A stretch of DNA of 64,000 nt from a virus, in the IMG/VR virus record IMGVR_UViG_3300025141_013434, positions 1 through 64,000 of that record. The stretch is one strand, 5' to 3'. The position numbers and the translations under genes were made by a program. Below, piece after piece: positions 6,826 to 14,365 of the stretch. The notes beneath the pieces were generated by a model that saw nothing but the letters and a program-made list of their open reading frames with translations, ran no database searches and had not been told where the DNA came from. Within the stretch, counting starts at the first letter, position 1, and each line of letters opens with the position of its first letter.

Positions 6826-7040
6826 CGACACTTTTTGACGCGGCTGATGCGACAAATCTTGTGGCCGTAACGATTATAACGACATTTTTTTTGTCGGACA
6901 GTGCGACAATCTCTTCTGCGGCGGACCTCGACATCGACGCCCGAATCGATAACAACCGATGGGCCAACGAGTCGATGCGGACGGGCGTGTATGGTGCAAC
7001 CCATAAAACTCAACGACAGCAGTAACATTAAAAATTTCAT
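6822..7040 (-). CDS. Small basic lipoprotein
   Basis: ATG at 7040 follows GGAG. The signal peptide MKFLMLLLSLSFMGC ends in a lipobox with Cys 15. The mature part is very basic, with runs of arginine and a C-x6-C, C-x4-C spacing near the end. It has its own sigma-70-like promoter (7062-7090), so it may be expressed early. A surface or periplasmic role is inferred; the function is unknown. Confidence 0.65.
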   Translation of the reverse strand: MKFLMLLLSLSFMGCTIHARPHRLVGPSVVIDSGVDVEVRRRRDCRTVRQKKCRYNRYGHKICRISRVKKCR

Positions 7041-7061
7041 TTTAATTCTCCATTTTTTATA

Positions 7062-7090
7062 ATCATAAAACAAATAATCTCAAAAGTCAA
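7062..7090 (-). promoter_or_regulatory. Sigma-70-like promoter (TTGACT-17-TATGAT)
   Basis: Minus strand -35 TTGACT (7090-7085) and -10 TATGAT (7067-7062) are separated by exactly 17 bases, each matching five of six consensus positions. The predicted start is about 15 bases upstream of the lipoprotein ATG at 7040, and the site lies in the gap after the gene at 7099. Confidence 0.7.
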
Positions 7091-7098
7091 ATACTTTT

Positions 7099-7545
7099 TT
7101 ACGGATCATATGGGTCTTCATTTTCATCTAGGTCATCAAAAAAAAACGGATTGGGTGAGGCCATTGGAGCCGTGGTTTGCTCTTCTCTTCTCTTCTTTTT
7201 CTCTGTCTTTCTTATAACGAAAGAGTTGCCCTTTAACACAGGTGCCGGTGGGATTGATTCTTCATCATGCAACTCAAGATTCGACTGAGACTGTACGACA
7301 AAACTCGTAGGATCCCCCCCTGTATATACTCTGAGTTTATCGCCCGTCTTCAAGGTAATGACGGGGTCTTTGTCCTTGATTCTTGGATGCTGTACGAATT
7401 GCATCGCCGTGAGAGACTTTGATCTCGTAGCAAATCCTGTGGCCCTCTGGACAGAGACCAATATATTAAACTTTCCCAAAGCATCTGGTTTTATTCTCTT
7501 TCTCCTGTCATCGACCACATACGAAATTGATTCAATCCTCATCAT
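7099..7545 (-). CDS. Hypothetical protein (about 149 aa)
   Basis: Two adjacent ATG codons (7545 and 7542) follow AGGTGA; the upstream GTG is less likely. The protein has a beta-rich first part, then a lysine/arginine-rich linker and an acidic proline/asparagine-rich C-terminus ending in DENEDPYDP. I recognise no domain. The 103-base leader upstream (7552-7654) is A/T-rich and contains a short GTTCG inverted repeat but no clear promoter. Confidence 0.65.
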   Translation of the reverse strand: MMRIESISYVVDDRRKRIKPDALGKFNILVSVQRATGFATRSKSLTAMQFVQHPRIKDKDPVITLKTGDKLRVYTGGDPTSFVVQSQSNLELHDEESIPPAPVLKGNSFVIRKTEKKKRREEQTTAPMASPNPFFFDDLDENEDPYDP

Positions 7546-7654
7546 TCTCACCTATAAAAAAATTCTCGAAAAAAAATTGCGAATTTGCCGAACAATAGTT
7601 CGACGAACCAAATTCAAAAAAATTCAAAAAATAAAACCCAATGATTTCAAGCAC

Positions 7655-7990
7655 TTAGCTTTTATTTTCAAAAAACTCATCTGGACCTGGGTCGCCCTCT
7701 TCATCATCTGGTGGAAGCAGATTATCGCGAACTGCCTGAATGTCCTCTGGGTAGGGCTCCCAGCCCTCGCCTGTGGGGTCAAAATGCTGACTATATAAGT
7801 CTACCATAAGATCCCTTAGCTGATCATCTGACATATCTCGAACTTCTTCTGGCGGAAGAACGCTCCTTACTTTGAACGCCAACTTCGTTAGCAAATCACC
7901 TTCAGACATGGCTTGACCATGGTCGCGGCGATCTTCGACGGAGTACTCGTTAACAAACCGCCTCCAACTTTCCATTATTAGCTTATACAT
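7655..7990 (-). CDS. Hypothetical acidic protein with MESWRRFVNE N-terminus
   Basis: AAGGAG precedes the ATG. The product begins MYKLIMESWRRFVNEYS and becomes strongly acidic, ending in EGDPGPDEFFENKS. The amphipathic start resembles the beginning of the 764-residue protein at 11324 (FHRAWKSFLKED) and recalls the capsid-targeting peptides of T4 internal head proteins, although that link is inference. A late-promoter-like motif lies just upstream. Confidence 0.65.
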   Translation of the reverse strand: MYKLIMESWRRFVNEYSVEDRRDHGQAMSEGDLLTKLAFKVRSVLPPEEVRDMSDDQLRDLMVDLYSQHFDPTGEGWEPYPEDIQAVRDNLLPPDDEEGDPGPDEFFENKS

Positions 7991-8006
7991 ATTGTTTCTC
8001 CTTTAT

Positions 8007-8014
8007 ATAAATAG
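8007..8014 (-). promoter_or_regulatory. Candidate late promoter motif CTATTTAT
   Basis: The minus strand reads CTATTTAT about 20 bases before the ATG at 7990, downstream of a terminator. The same motif recurs in the leaders of other genes, many of them structural. Confidence 0.45.
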
Positions 8015-8039
8015 AGGGAAACTAAGAAGAAATCTCCCT

Positions 8040-8078
8040 AAATAATAGCCAGCGGGAAAGGATCCTTTCCCGCTGGCC
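8040..8078 (-). terminator. Rho-independent terminator after the FKBP gene
   Basis: A perfect 13-base-pair inverted repeat (arms 8048-8060 and 8065-8077, loop GATC) follows the FKBP stop codon by about ten bases on the minus strand. The downstream tract TATTATTTA is only moderately U-rich, so termination may be partial, but the hairpin is very stable. Confidence 0.75.
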
Positions 8079-8087
8079 TCACTTCTT

Positions 8088-8540
8088 TTATTCCGCGTCG
8101 GAGGTGTCGCCGTCACGGATTTCAACCAACTCAATTTCAAAGTTAAGTTCCCTGCCAGCCATAGGATGATTAAAATCAACAACGACCGTCTCTTCCTGGA
8201 TCTCATTGATCTTACCAATCATGGGCTGACCTGCTGGAGAATTTCCCTGAACCATTTCGCCTTCCTTAAGGTCGAAATCGTCGGGAAAAACTGTCTTGGG
8301 AAACTCCATAAGGGCATTTGGATTTACTTCTCCATAACCTTCCTCTGGGGCTACTGTGACAGTCTTTGTTTCTCCCACCTTCATATCGACTACCGCATCG
8401 TTGAAGCCTGGGATCATCTGACCAGCGCCCACTTCGAAATCGATCGTCTCTCCTCTATCATGAGAACTATCAAACACTGTTCCGTCTTGAAAAGTCCCTT
8501 TGTAATGTACACTAACGGTATCTCCGTTTTTTGCTTTCAT
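8088..8540 (-). CDS. FKBP/SlyD-type peptidyl-prolyl isomerase
   Basis: ATG at 8540 follows AAAAGGAA; a longer frame would run through the tRNA-Pro gene and is rejected. The 150-residue protein has VSVHYKGTFQDGTVFDSS (FKBP strand and loop), VGAGQMIPGF and the insert-in-flap region with DFNHPMAGRELNFE, which is the SlyD/FkpB arrangement. Such enzymes isomerise proline peptide bonds and often act as chaperones. It lacks the His-rich metal tail of SlyD. Phage copies are uncommon; here it joins GroEL, a GroES-like protein and ClpP. Confidence 0.9.
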   Translation of the reverse strand: MKAKNGDTVSVHYKGTFQDGTVFDSSHDRGETIDFEVGAGQMIPGFNDAVVDMKVGETKTVTVAPEEGYGEVNPNALMEFPKTVFPDDFDLKEGEMVQGNSPAGQPMIGKINEIQEETVVVDFNHPMAGRELNFEIELVEIRDGDTSDAE

Positions 8541-8565
8541 TTTTTTCCTTTTTGCAAAAAGTTTA

Positions 8566-8639
8566 TCGGGATGAGAGGATTTGAACCTCCGACCCTCTGC
8601 TCCCAAAGCAGATGCGCTACCAGACTGCGCTACACCCCG
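8566..8639 (-). tRNA. tRNA-Pro (anticodon UGG)
   Basis: The acceptor CGGGGTG pairs with CATCCCG, with discriminator A. The D arm, T arm (TTCAAAT) and anticodon stem TCTGC/GCAGA are all standard, and the loop TTTGGGA gives anticodon UGG for CCA. CCA is not encoded. The sequence is close to typical bacterial tRNA-Pro. Confidence 0.95.
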
Positions 8640-9188
8640 TCATAATCTCTTTAAAATCTTTTCTCTTTGTTGTTTTTTAAACTTGTGACTAAGTTTGGTG
8701 TCGGAATAGGTGATATGAATATACAAGCCATCATTGTCACCTATCATGAGGGCCTCGATCTTAAATCTTTCTTTTTTCCAGACAGTATCTACTTCATGTA
8801 AACCTAGTTTCGTAGAGTTGCAATACTCTTTTACAACCAAGTCGTCAGAAAGGGGATCCCTTGTTTCTTTCTGGTAGGTGAAGTGGCCGTACTTCTCGTT
8901 TAACATTTTTATAACATTTTTGTACTTTATCAAACAATTGTCTTCATTTAACCCTATCGGACCTAAAATTAAAAGCGCAGAAGCCAAACGATTTGAGGAG
9001 TATGTCAACTGTAGTTCCGTCTCCATTTCACCCAAATCTTCGCCAGTATATACAACGAGGCCCCACTTTGTATCTCCCAGGTGGTATTTGAAGCTTTCAA
9101 TTTTTATCGGAGTACTGTGTATGGTGTCCCAGTTTATACTCAGGGGGCTCAAAAGCACAACAAGTGACAACATTATATAACTAAACAT
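8640..9188 (-). CDS. Putative secreted protein (182 aa)
   Basis: GGGAGG lies a few bases before the ATG. The first 19 residues (MFSYIMLSLVVLLSPLSIN) form a hydrophobic export signal, probably cleaved. The mature part has mixed strands and helices, one pair of cysteines, and a basic C-terminus (KFKKQQREKILKRL). I know no family. It abuts tRNA-Pro and is followed upstream by the DoxX-like gene, suggesting a host-derived envelope cassette. Confidence 0.65.
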   Translation of the reverse strand: MFSYIMLSLVVLLSPLSINWDTIHSTPIKIESFKYHLGDTKWGLVVYTGEDLGEMETELQLTYSSNRLASALLILGPIGLNEDNCLIKYKNVIKMLNEKYGHFTYQKETRDPLSDDLVVKEYCNSTKLGLHEVDTVWKKERFKIEALMIGDNDGLYIHITYSDTKLSHKFKKQQREKILKRL

Positions 9189-9208
9189 TCAACCTCCCAC
9201 AAACTATG

Positions 9209-9592
9209 TTAGTCTAACAATACGGCAAGATCTTCGGACCTGACAGAGACGCAGTAGATTGTCAAAAGCGCCAGCACGGTGGCTACGGGAATGCCCCCTG
9301 GGTCAAGGAATAGATGGAAAGCATATATATTCATTGTAATTGGAACCAGTGCCACAACTGCTAAGTTTGTAAACCTATTAGATAAAAGCAGCAGACCGCA
9401 GCTAATCTCCACCAACTTCAGGAGCGGGAAAAAATACGCCGCAGTGGCTAGTCCCGTCAAGAAATGGATTGCTTGTGGCGCGGGGGCTGGCTGTGGAACA
9501 AATCCAAAAATGTCATTCAACCCAAACACAACAAGAAGAGCACCCAACAATATCCTCGATATCGATGCTAGTTGAACTTTTGAATCACTCAT
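9209..9592 (-). CDS. DoxX-like integral membrane protein
   Basis: Four hydrophobic segments are visible in 127 residues. The spacing SRILLGALLVVFGLNDIFGF, then PLLKLVEISCGLLLL and PITMNIYAFHLFLDP matches the DoxX/DoxD family of small four-helix membrane proteins found across bacteria. Their biochemical role is poorly defined; several take part in thiol or oxidative-stress physiology. AAGGA precedes the ATG. Unusual in a phage and probably acquired from a bacterium. Confidence 0.75.
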   Translation of the reverse strand: MSDSKVQLASISRILLGALLVVFGLNDIFGFVPQPAPAPQAIHFLTGLATAAYFFPLLKLVEISCGLLLLSNRFTNLAVVALVPITMNIYAFHLFLDPGGIPVATVLALLTIYCVSVRSEDLAVLLD

Positions 9593-9770
9593 AATATATC
9601 CTTTTTAGTTTTTTAGTTTCTACAAGTTTGTAGCAATTATACGTTCGCCAAAATACTGTGACCCTGCCCATTGTTTCCCAGTTGCACTTGGTCACCAATC
9701 CAACCAAGACTCCAGGGTAGTCCAGGTGAGTCACAAGATCACCTACCGATATTGGACTACCTTCTCTCAC
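9585..9770 (-). CDS. Small SH3-like hypothetical protein
   Basis: The frame begins at a GTG that lacks a ribosome site. An ATA at 9752 lies seven bases after AGAAGG and would give SVGDLVTHLDYPGVLVGLV, which is how proteins of this short barrel-like type usually start. I keep the GTG coordinate but think the ATA is a serious candidate. About 54-61 residues, function unknown. Confidence 0.55.
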   Translation of the reverse strand: MREGSPISVGDLVTHLDYPGVLVGLVTKCNWETMGRVTVFWRTYNCYKLVETKKLKRIYYE

Positions 9771-10320
9771 TTCTGCGATGAGAACGGACTTGGCGACGTT
9801 GCTGGCGTCTATCTTTTCTGACTGTACTCTTCTGTCGTGGACGTTGGTGATTAAAGACTCGCTTATTCCTTCTTCGAGCTTCTTTACGAAGACGCTTGTG
9901 CATTCTTCTATTCTTCTTGCGGAGCCTCTTGTGCGTGCGCCGATTACTCCTGATCCTTTGTCTAGATTCTCTCCAACTGCGGAGGTGACGGTGGCCGCGG
10001 CGAGTGAGGTGTCGTTCGTATCTGTCGTAATGACCGAGCCTAATCCTTATAGTGGGATTTCGCCATGGCTCATGTATGAAGACTAAACCTGCAGGGTCAA
10101 TTTTCATATATACGTCTGGATCCCAATTTTGATCAATGCCGTTGTAACTCCAGTAGTCATGATAAGTTTGTGGGGCTCGCTTCAAGTCTGGGCTCAGATA
10201 GTCATACTCAGTAACGTATACGATACTTGATGGTTCTATCATCGTGACCTCGTCAACATAACAGGCAGGTGTCACCCACGCTAACTGACTAGCAAAGATA
10301 AATAATATACAAGCACTCAT
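9757..10320 (-). CDS. Exported, extremely basic protein
   Basis: ATG at 10320 follows AAAGGAAA; a TTG five codons earlier is rejected. Residues 1-19 form a signal peptide ending near VTPA. Residues 20-90 are acidic to neutral with many tyrosines; from about residue 95 the chain is dominated by arginine, lysine and histidine (for example RRTHKRLRKKNRRMHKRLRK). It may bind nucleic acid, lipopolysaccharide or peptidoglycan outside the cytoplasm. No family recognised. Confidence 0.65.
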   Translation of the reverse strand: MSACILFIFASQLAWVTPACYVDEVTMIEPSSIVYVTEYDYLSPDLKRAPQTYHDYWSYNGIDQNWDPDVYMKIDPAGLVFIHEPWRNPTIRIRLGHYDRYERHLTRRGHRHLRSWRESRQRIRSNRRTHKRLRKKNRRMHKRLRKEARRRNKRVFNHQRPRQKSTVRKDRRQQRRQVRSHRRSERR

Positions 10321-10336
10321 TGTTTTTCCTTTCAAG

Positions 10337-10410
10337 CGCCCTCGGCAGGATTCGAACCTGCGACCTTCGGATTAGAAGTCCGCTGCTCTATCCAGCTGAG
10401 CTACGGGGGC
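10337..10410 (-). tRNA. tRNA-Arg (anticodon UCU)
   Basis: Acceptor GCCCCCG pairs with CGAGGGC apart from one C-A mismatch. The D arm (GCTCAGCTGGATAGAGC) and T arm (TTCGAATC) are standard. The loop CTTCTAA gives anticodon UCU for AGA. CCA is not encoded. The mismatch leaves some doubt about stability, but the identity is clear. Confidence 0.9.
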
Positions 10411-10467
10411 AAATAATTCTCTATTTTTAAATTTTCCCATAAATTGAACTTTTTTGCAAGGAAAAAA

Positions 10468-10596
10468 TTAAAAATTTTGTTTTTTTTCGGTTTGAGCCCT
10501 GTCAATATCTTCCTGGGCTAAATGAGAGACAACAGCCAATGCAAGTATTGCAGCTATCCATAATCCCACCATCACATTCATTATTTTATCATTCAC
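10468..10596 (-). CDS. Small single-span membrane protein (42 aa)
   Basis: A GTG overlaps the end of the preceding small gene; an ATG five codons in is an alternative. The frame contains one hydrophobic span (MVGLWIAAILALAVVS) followed by a charged tail with HLAQEDIDRAQTEKK. With the neighbour at 10589 it forms a pair of tiny membrane genes whose role I cannot tell; holin or antiholin function is possible. Confidence 0.5.
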   Translation of the reverse strand: MNDKIMNVMVGLWIAAILALAVVSHLAQEDIDRAQTEKKQNF

Positions 10597-10708
10597 ATTG
10601 ACTTACCTCAGTCGCTTTTTTGAGCCTCTTATCATCGTATATCTCTTTCATACTGAAGACCACTAGCGTCAGTAAGACAGCTAGTACCTTAATCTTCCAG
10701 TCTTTCAT
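10589..10708 (-). CDS. Small single-span membrane protein (39 aa)
   Basis: Begins MKDWKIKVLAVLLTLVVFSM, a positively charged start followed by one transmembrane helix, then a charged tail. The ATG lies within the end of the LeuA-domain gene. Too short to classify. Confidence 0.5.
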   Translation of the reverse strand: MKDWKIKVLAVLLTLVVFSMKEIYDDKRLKKATEVSQCE

Positions 10709-11318
10709 CTTTCGTAATCTTGTCATATGATGTCACTGAAACAACTTCTGATAATTTATACACATACATAGCAGTGAGGTCCCCTCTGTTTCTCTTTGTG
10801 GAATTCTTTATCAAGTTTCTTAATTTTCTGAATGTGAGTTCAGAATTTATATAAAACTCAGCCGCAGAGAAGGCTGCAGTTACCGATGATGCTAATATAG
10901 ACCTACTACCACTCCTAAAAGTCACTTCTTTCTTATCTGGGTTTGTTAATCTCAAACCCACTGAAACTTCCGCATCTGAGCCCGAGCCTTTTGACTTCCT
11001 AATTCCCGATTGAGTATCGATATCAAGCCCCTTAAAGGACAGAGTTTCTAACGATTTGTATTTCTTTGAATAGTGCTCTACCAACATTTGCCAAATAGCG
11101 TCGATAGCACCATGGCCGCGACGTTCCATTTTTAAAGATCTTTCTTTTCCTTCTGCTCTCTCTAAAAACTCACAGTAAACTACCGTCTGGTCTTCAGCGA
11201 ATATTTCTGCAGCCGTTACCTGTTTGGGTGACAATTCTATGTAATCTTTTTTCAACACTTCTTTGATGATTTGCCTAATCTTGTCTCTTGTGTTTTCTTC
11301 TGGCGTTCTTATTGGCAT
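10689..11318 (-). CDS. LeuA allosteric-domain-like protein
   Basis: The middle section (about residues 65-165) has the plan of the C-terminal regulatory domain of 2-isopropylmalate synthase: GHGAIDAIWQMLVEHY, a strand with LDIDTQSG, then GSGSDAEVSVGLRL and SGSRSILASSVTAAFSAAEF, corresponding to the small-molecule-binding betaalpha repeat. The catalytic barrel is absent, so it cannot make isopropylmalate. Isolated LeuA-like domains exist in some marine T4-type phages with unknown role, possibly sensing a ligand or acting structurally. GGAG lies before the ATG. Confidence 0.55.
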   Translation of the reverse strand: MPIRTPEENTRDKIRQIIKEVLKKDYIELSPKQVTAAEIFAEDQTVVYCEFLERAEGKERSLKMERRGHGAIDAIWQMLVEHYSKKYKSLETLSFKGLDIDTQSGIRKSKGSGSDAEVSVGLRLTNPDKKEVTFRSGSRSILASSVTAAFSAAEFYINSELTFRKLRNLIKNSTKRNRGDLTAMYVYKLSEVVSVTSYDKITKDERLED

Positions 11319-11323
11319 TTAAT

Positions 11324-13618
11324 CTACTCCACTCTTTCAAGTGAAGAAGAAATTTTAAATATCCTTTGTATGTTTTTGACTTTCTTAACGCCTCTTACTA
11401 TGGTCGACTTTACGCTTTCCGGATTGGCAAATTGGCCGGGGATGCTTGGAATAAACTTGACACTCAGGCCAGCTATATACGATTCTTCTGTTATTCTCCT
11501 GTTGCCTATTACGACTGTAACAATGGTCACATTAGGTAACGCCCGGATATCTGCCAGAATGTCGTCGAGGCCGCGCTGGAAATCCCCTGTGGTGATGTTA
11601 TAACCGACCATACAGTAGAACTTATATATTCCCCTCTGGCGGCTTCTGCCCTTTTCCTCGGAGACTCCTCCAAAGTACTCTAATAGTTCCTGTGCCAGTG
11701 CACCCTCTTGTGCAGGCTGTGGATCACCAAGGGTGGCCGGGATTGTACCATCGGGGAGATTATCGAGTTCCTTTTTCGCTGCGTCAGCTTTTGCGCGATT
11801 AGCTTCCCACTCTCTCCACATCTCTGTTAACACGTTACTGATGGCTTTTTCAATCCCTTTATAGCTTTGGTCCATAAATTTTATCGCTGCCATCGATGCA
11901 TCAATGACCTCTCGCGTCACTTCTGGATCCAAAGAGAACGCAACTCTCGCGGTAATGGTACGATTCATGCCGGTGTGGTCGCCGTGAAAAGTAACCACCA
12001 GATTGTCTGGTATTGATAATTCCTCGATGACTCTCGGGGGCAGATCGTCAATCGGAAGCTGTAATTGTTTTTGCATCAATATCATCAACTGTCTGTTCAA
12101 GCCCTGCAGATCTTTCATGAGCCTCTTAAGAAACTCATTGTTGCCGGGATATGCAGGCCGACGAGTGGGGTTTCCGCTTATTTTGATATCCAGCTTGTTG
12201 AACATTCCGCCATGGCCGAGGGTACCCATACTATCTCTGCCTTCTGGCAAATCAAGAGGAATAACACTGCTATTGGTAAAGACCATCCGATCTTCACTGG
12301 ACAGGTCGCTGGCCAGTTCGTAGTTCTTTAGGGTCGATGCAAATTCAGTCAACTCTTCACTAGCAGCATCAAATGCTGAGGGCATCATATACCCCTCTTT
12401 GACAAGATACTTTTCGACTATTCTTTTCAGGTCAACATAGTTATCATCCATTGTTGAGAGTTCAGACAAGAATGAATCATAGCCATCGGGATTGGGTTCG
12501 TAGTCCTGTGCATTGAGGTGTACTCTTATATCTACTGTGCCGCCGGTCTCGGTGATATCCACTTCATCAATGCCGTAGAGGTTTCCTTCCTCCCTCAGTG
12601 CATCTTCCAATTCACGGTCACTAAAGTAGTTTGGCAATTGGTACTCTGCGTCTTCGAAGCGATCTAAATCAAATTCAAATTCGAAACCGCCATTAAAATA
12701 CATGTACTCATCGATATCATAACTGTACCAAGCATGTTTTATAGAGTCTCTATATTCTTCTTCCACCTTTTCCGCTTGAGCCTCGAAGCCAGCAGACGGA
12801 TCTGGTGGGTTGTTTGCAACATTGGCTGCTCCCGAGTCTACAAGTTCTTCGTATATGTCATCCGAATCGCTTGTGCCGCGATTGTTTTTTTCGACAGCCG
12901 TTCGAAGCACGTCGAGGCCAACTTCGAGGTCGGTGGCGTCGTACACCTCTTCAAGGTCGCCGTGGTCGTCATACACTAAAGCAAAGCGGCGCTCTGGGGC
13001 ATCTTCTGGAATGTTGTTAAGCCTAGCCATAACGAAAGCCTTGCGATCAGAAGTATATTGATCGAAATAATTCTTAGTGTCTGTAGCAGAGATGCACCAT
13101 CTGGTATTTTTACCATAATAACAGGAAGCGCCCTCAGTATATGGTCTCACTGCGAATATATCGTCTTGATCATATACAATCTCAGATCCCTCGACAGCTG
13201 TTTCTTTTTCTTGCTTTTTAAGCTCTGATGCTGATGGGCCCACTGTTCTTACATCTGCCACCAGACTGGCCAAGGTCTTATATTTATTGATGTCTTTCTC
13301 TGGCATTCTATCTTGATTGTTTTCGAAGAATCCGAGCGCGTCAGCAATGACAAGTGCTTGACTTTGCAAAAAACTATGAGCAGCATTTTCCTGCGTCCTT
13401 TGAATATCTAGTTGTTTTGCGGCCCACATGATATATTTTGGGATTGCGCGTGGTCCAAGACGGTCAGTGATTAGGCGTTTGAGGTCTTCAACGTAACCCC
13501 ATTCGTCCAGTTCTTTGAATTTTTTCCTAGCGTCCTTAAATTTGCTCTCTATGAGTAATTGAAGTTCTAAATCAATGTCCTCTTTGAGAAAAGATTTCCA
13601 AGCCCTGTGAAAGTCCAT
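11324..13618 (-). CDS. Large phage protein of unknown function (764 aa)
   Basis: Begins MDFHRAWKSFLKEDIDLELQ. A segment near residues 170-200 (NTRWCISATDTKNYFDQYTS) is a motif I associate with phage virion-associated proteins of unknown role. The last 100 residues form a separate compact domain (IYKFYCMVGYNITTGDF, then IRALPNVTIVTVVI and GLSVKFIPSIPG) that looks like a ferredoxin-like alpha-beta fold and recurs in marine myophages. The middle is acidic. The leading peptide resembles a capsid-targeting sequence, so packaging inside the head is possible. A late-promoter-like motif lies 23 bases upstream. Confidence 0.7.
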   Translation of the reverse strand: MDFHRAWKSFLKEDIDLELQLLIESKFKDARKKFKELDEWGYVEDLKRLITDRLGPRAIPKYIMWAAKQLDIQRTQENAAHSFLQSQALVIADALGFFENNQDRMPEKDINKYKTLASLVADVRTVGPSASELKKQEKETAVEGSEIVYDQDDIFAVRPYTEGASCYYGKNTRWCISATDTKNYFDQYTSDRKAFVMARLNNIPEDAPERRFALVYDDHGDLEEVYDATDLEVGLDVLRTAVEKNNRGTSDSDDIYEELVDSGAANVANNPPDPSAGFEAQAEKVEEEYRDSIKHAWYSYDIDEYMYFNGGFEFEFDLDRFEDAEYQLPNYFSDRELEDALREEGNLYGIDEVDITETGGTVDIRVHLNAQDYEPNPDGYDSFLSELSTMDDNYVDLKRIVEKYLVKEGYMMPSAFDAASEELTEFASTLKNYELASDLSSEDRMVFTNSSVIPLDLPEGRDSMGTLGHGGMFNKLDIKISGNPTRRPAYPGNNEFLKRLMKDLQGLNRQLMILMQKQLQLPIDDLPPRVIEELSIPDNLVVTFHGDHTGMNRTITARVAFSLDPEVTREVIDASMAAIKFMDQSYKGIEKAISNVLTEMWREWEANRAKADAAKKELDNLPDGTIPATLGDPQPAQEGALAQELLEYFGGVSEEKGRSRQRGIYKFYCMVGYNITTGDFQRGLDDILADIRALPNVTIVTVVIGNRRITEESYIAGLSVKFIPSIPGQFANPESVKSTIVRGVKKVKNIQRIFKISSSLERVE

Positions 13619-13640
13619 AAGAAGATGTTATCCTTTTATA

Positions 13641-13648
13641 ATAAATAG
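13641..13648 (-). promoter_or_regulatory. Candidate late promoter motif CTATTTAT
   Basis: Minus strand CTATTTAT 23-30 bases before the ATG at 13618. A TTGACC about 18 bases further upstream could act as a weak -35 element, so the site may also be read by host sigma-70 polymerase. Confidence 0.5.
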
Positions 13649-13667
13649 TCTTTTGTAAAGTAAAGGG

Positions 13668-14018
13668 TCAAGCAAAAACTTGAATTAAAATTATAGCTAT
13701 TGAAAGAAAAAAGCAACTCATTGTTTTAAAAGTGAGCATGCTTTCATTTAAAAAATACCAAGTCAGAATAGGAAATAACAAAAGCCCAATGCATGAACCA
13801 ATGAAGCGAGCAGACCAAACAGAACCCATTGAATCAGATAGGAACTTCCAACCGAACCAGAAGCAGACGCTAGTTGGGATCCCAAAAATCAGGGCCGATG
13901 TGAAAGGCCTATCAGACCACCAATCCCACATCAATTGGGAATTCAACTGGAACCACCCTAGAATCTGTCCTGAAACGAACATCGCAACACCCAATACCAT
14001 CTTGTGGTTTTCTGTCAC
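13668..14018 (-). CDS. Integral membrane protein, four spans
   Basis: A GTG start follows GGAAAATCA. The 116 residues contain four hydrophobic segments: residues 8-25, 38-55, 72-88 and 97-115. The segment GQILGWFQLNSQLMW followed by GIPTSVCFWFGWKF is a pattern I recall from uncharacterised membrane proteins of marine T4-type phages. Function unknown. Confidence 0.7.
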   Translation of the reverse strand: MTENHKMVLGVAMFVSGQILGWFQLNSQLMWDWWSDRPFTSALIFGIPTSVCFWFGWKFLSDSMGSVWSARFIGSCIGLLLFPILTWYFLNESMLTFKTMSCFFLSIAIILIQVFA

Positions 14019-14365
14019 TGATTTTCCAAAAATACATTTTGACCTGCTAGTTCCGCTTTTGCGGTCGAGACCGTTAAAATAATTTTTGCCATTGACTGTA
14101 CTTCTCGAGGGTAAGCTTCGAAAGCTTCGTTTTCCTCTAGTAGCTGTGGGTCAAAGTTCTTTTCTATGAAAGCCCTCAATGATTGACAGTAATACTGTAC
14201 CATCCCCACCTTCATTAGAGAAAATTCACCGATAGGATTAATGTCTGTATAGTGGTCCCGTAAAATATCGTTTGTTTTGGCAAGATATTCCTCTGCTATC
14301 AAGAGCATGGATTCAATTTCGGCTTTTTTCAGTGGAAAAAACTTCGGCTTGTCCTTAGTTGACAT
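14015..14365 (-). CDS. Hypothetical helical protein (116 aa)
   Basis: The chain is mostly helical and acidic, with AEIESMLLIAEEYLAKTNDI near the start. It overlaps its neighbours by a few bases on both sides, so it belongs to the same run of co-translated genes. No family recognised. Confidence 0.65.
   Translation of the reverse strand: MSTKDKPKFFPLKKAEIESMLLIAEEYLAKTNDILRDHYTDINPIGEFSLMKVGMVQYYCQSLRAFIEKNFDPQLLEENEAFEAYPREVQSMAKIILTVSTAKAELAGQNVFLENQ

Noticed and set aside
7552-7654. Promoter in the A/T-rich leader
   Set aside because: TTGAAT occurs twice but no -10 element lies at proper spacing; the GTTCG inverted repeat has no T-run after it.
8541-8606. Longer N-terminus for the FKBP gene
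   Set aside because: The extension is translated from the tRNA-Pro gene; the ATG at 8540 has a clear ribosome site.
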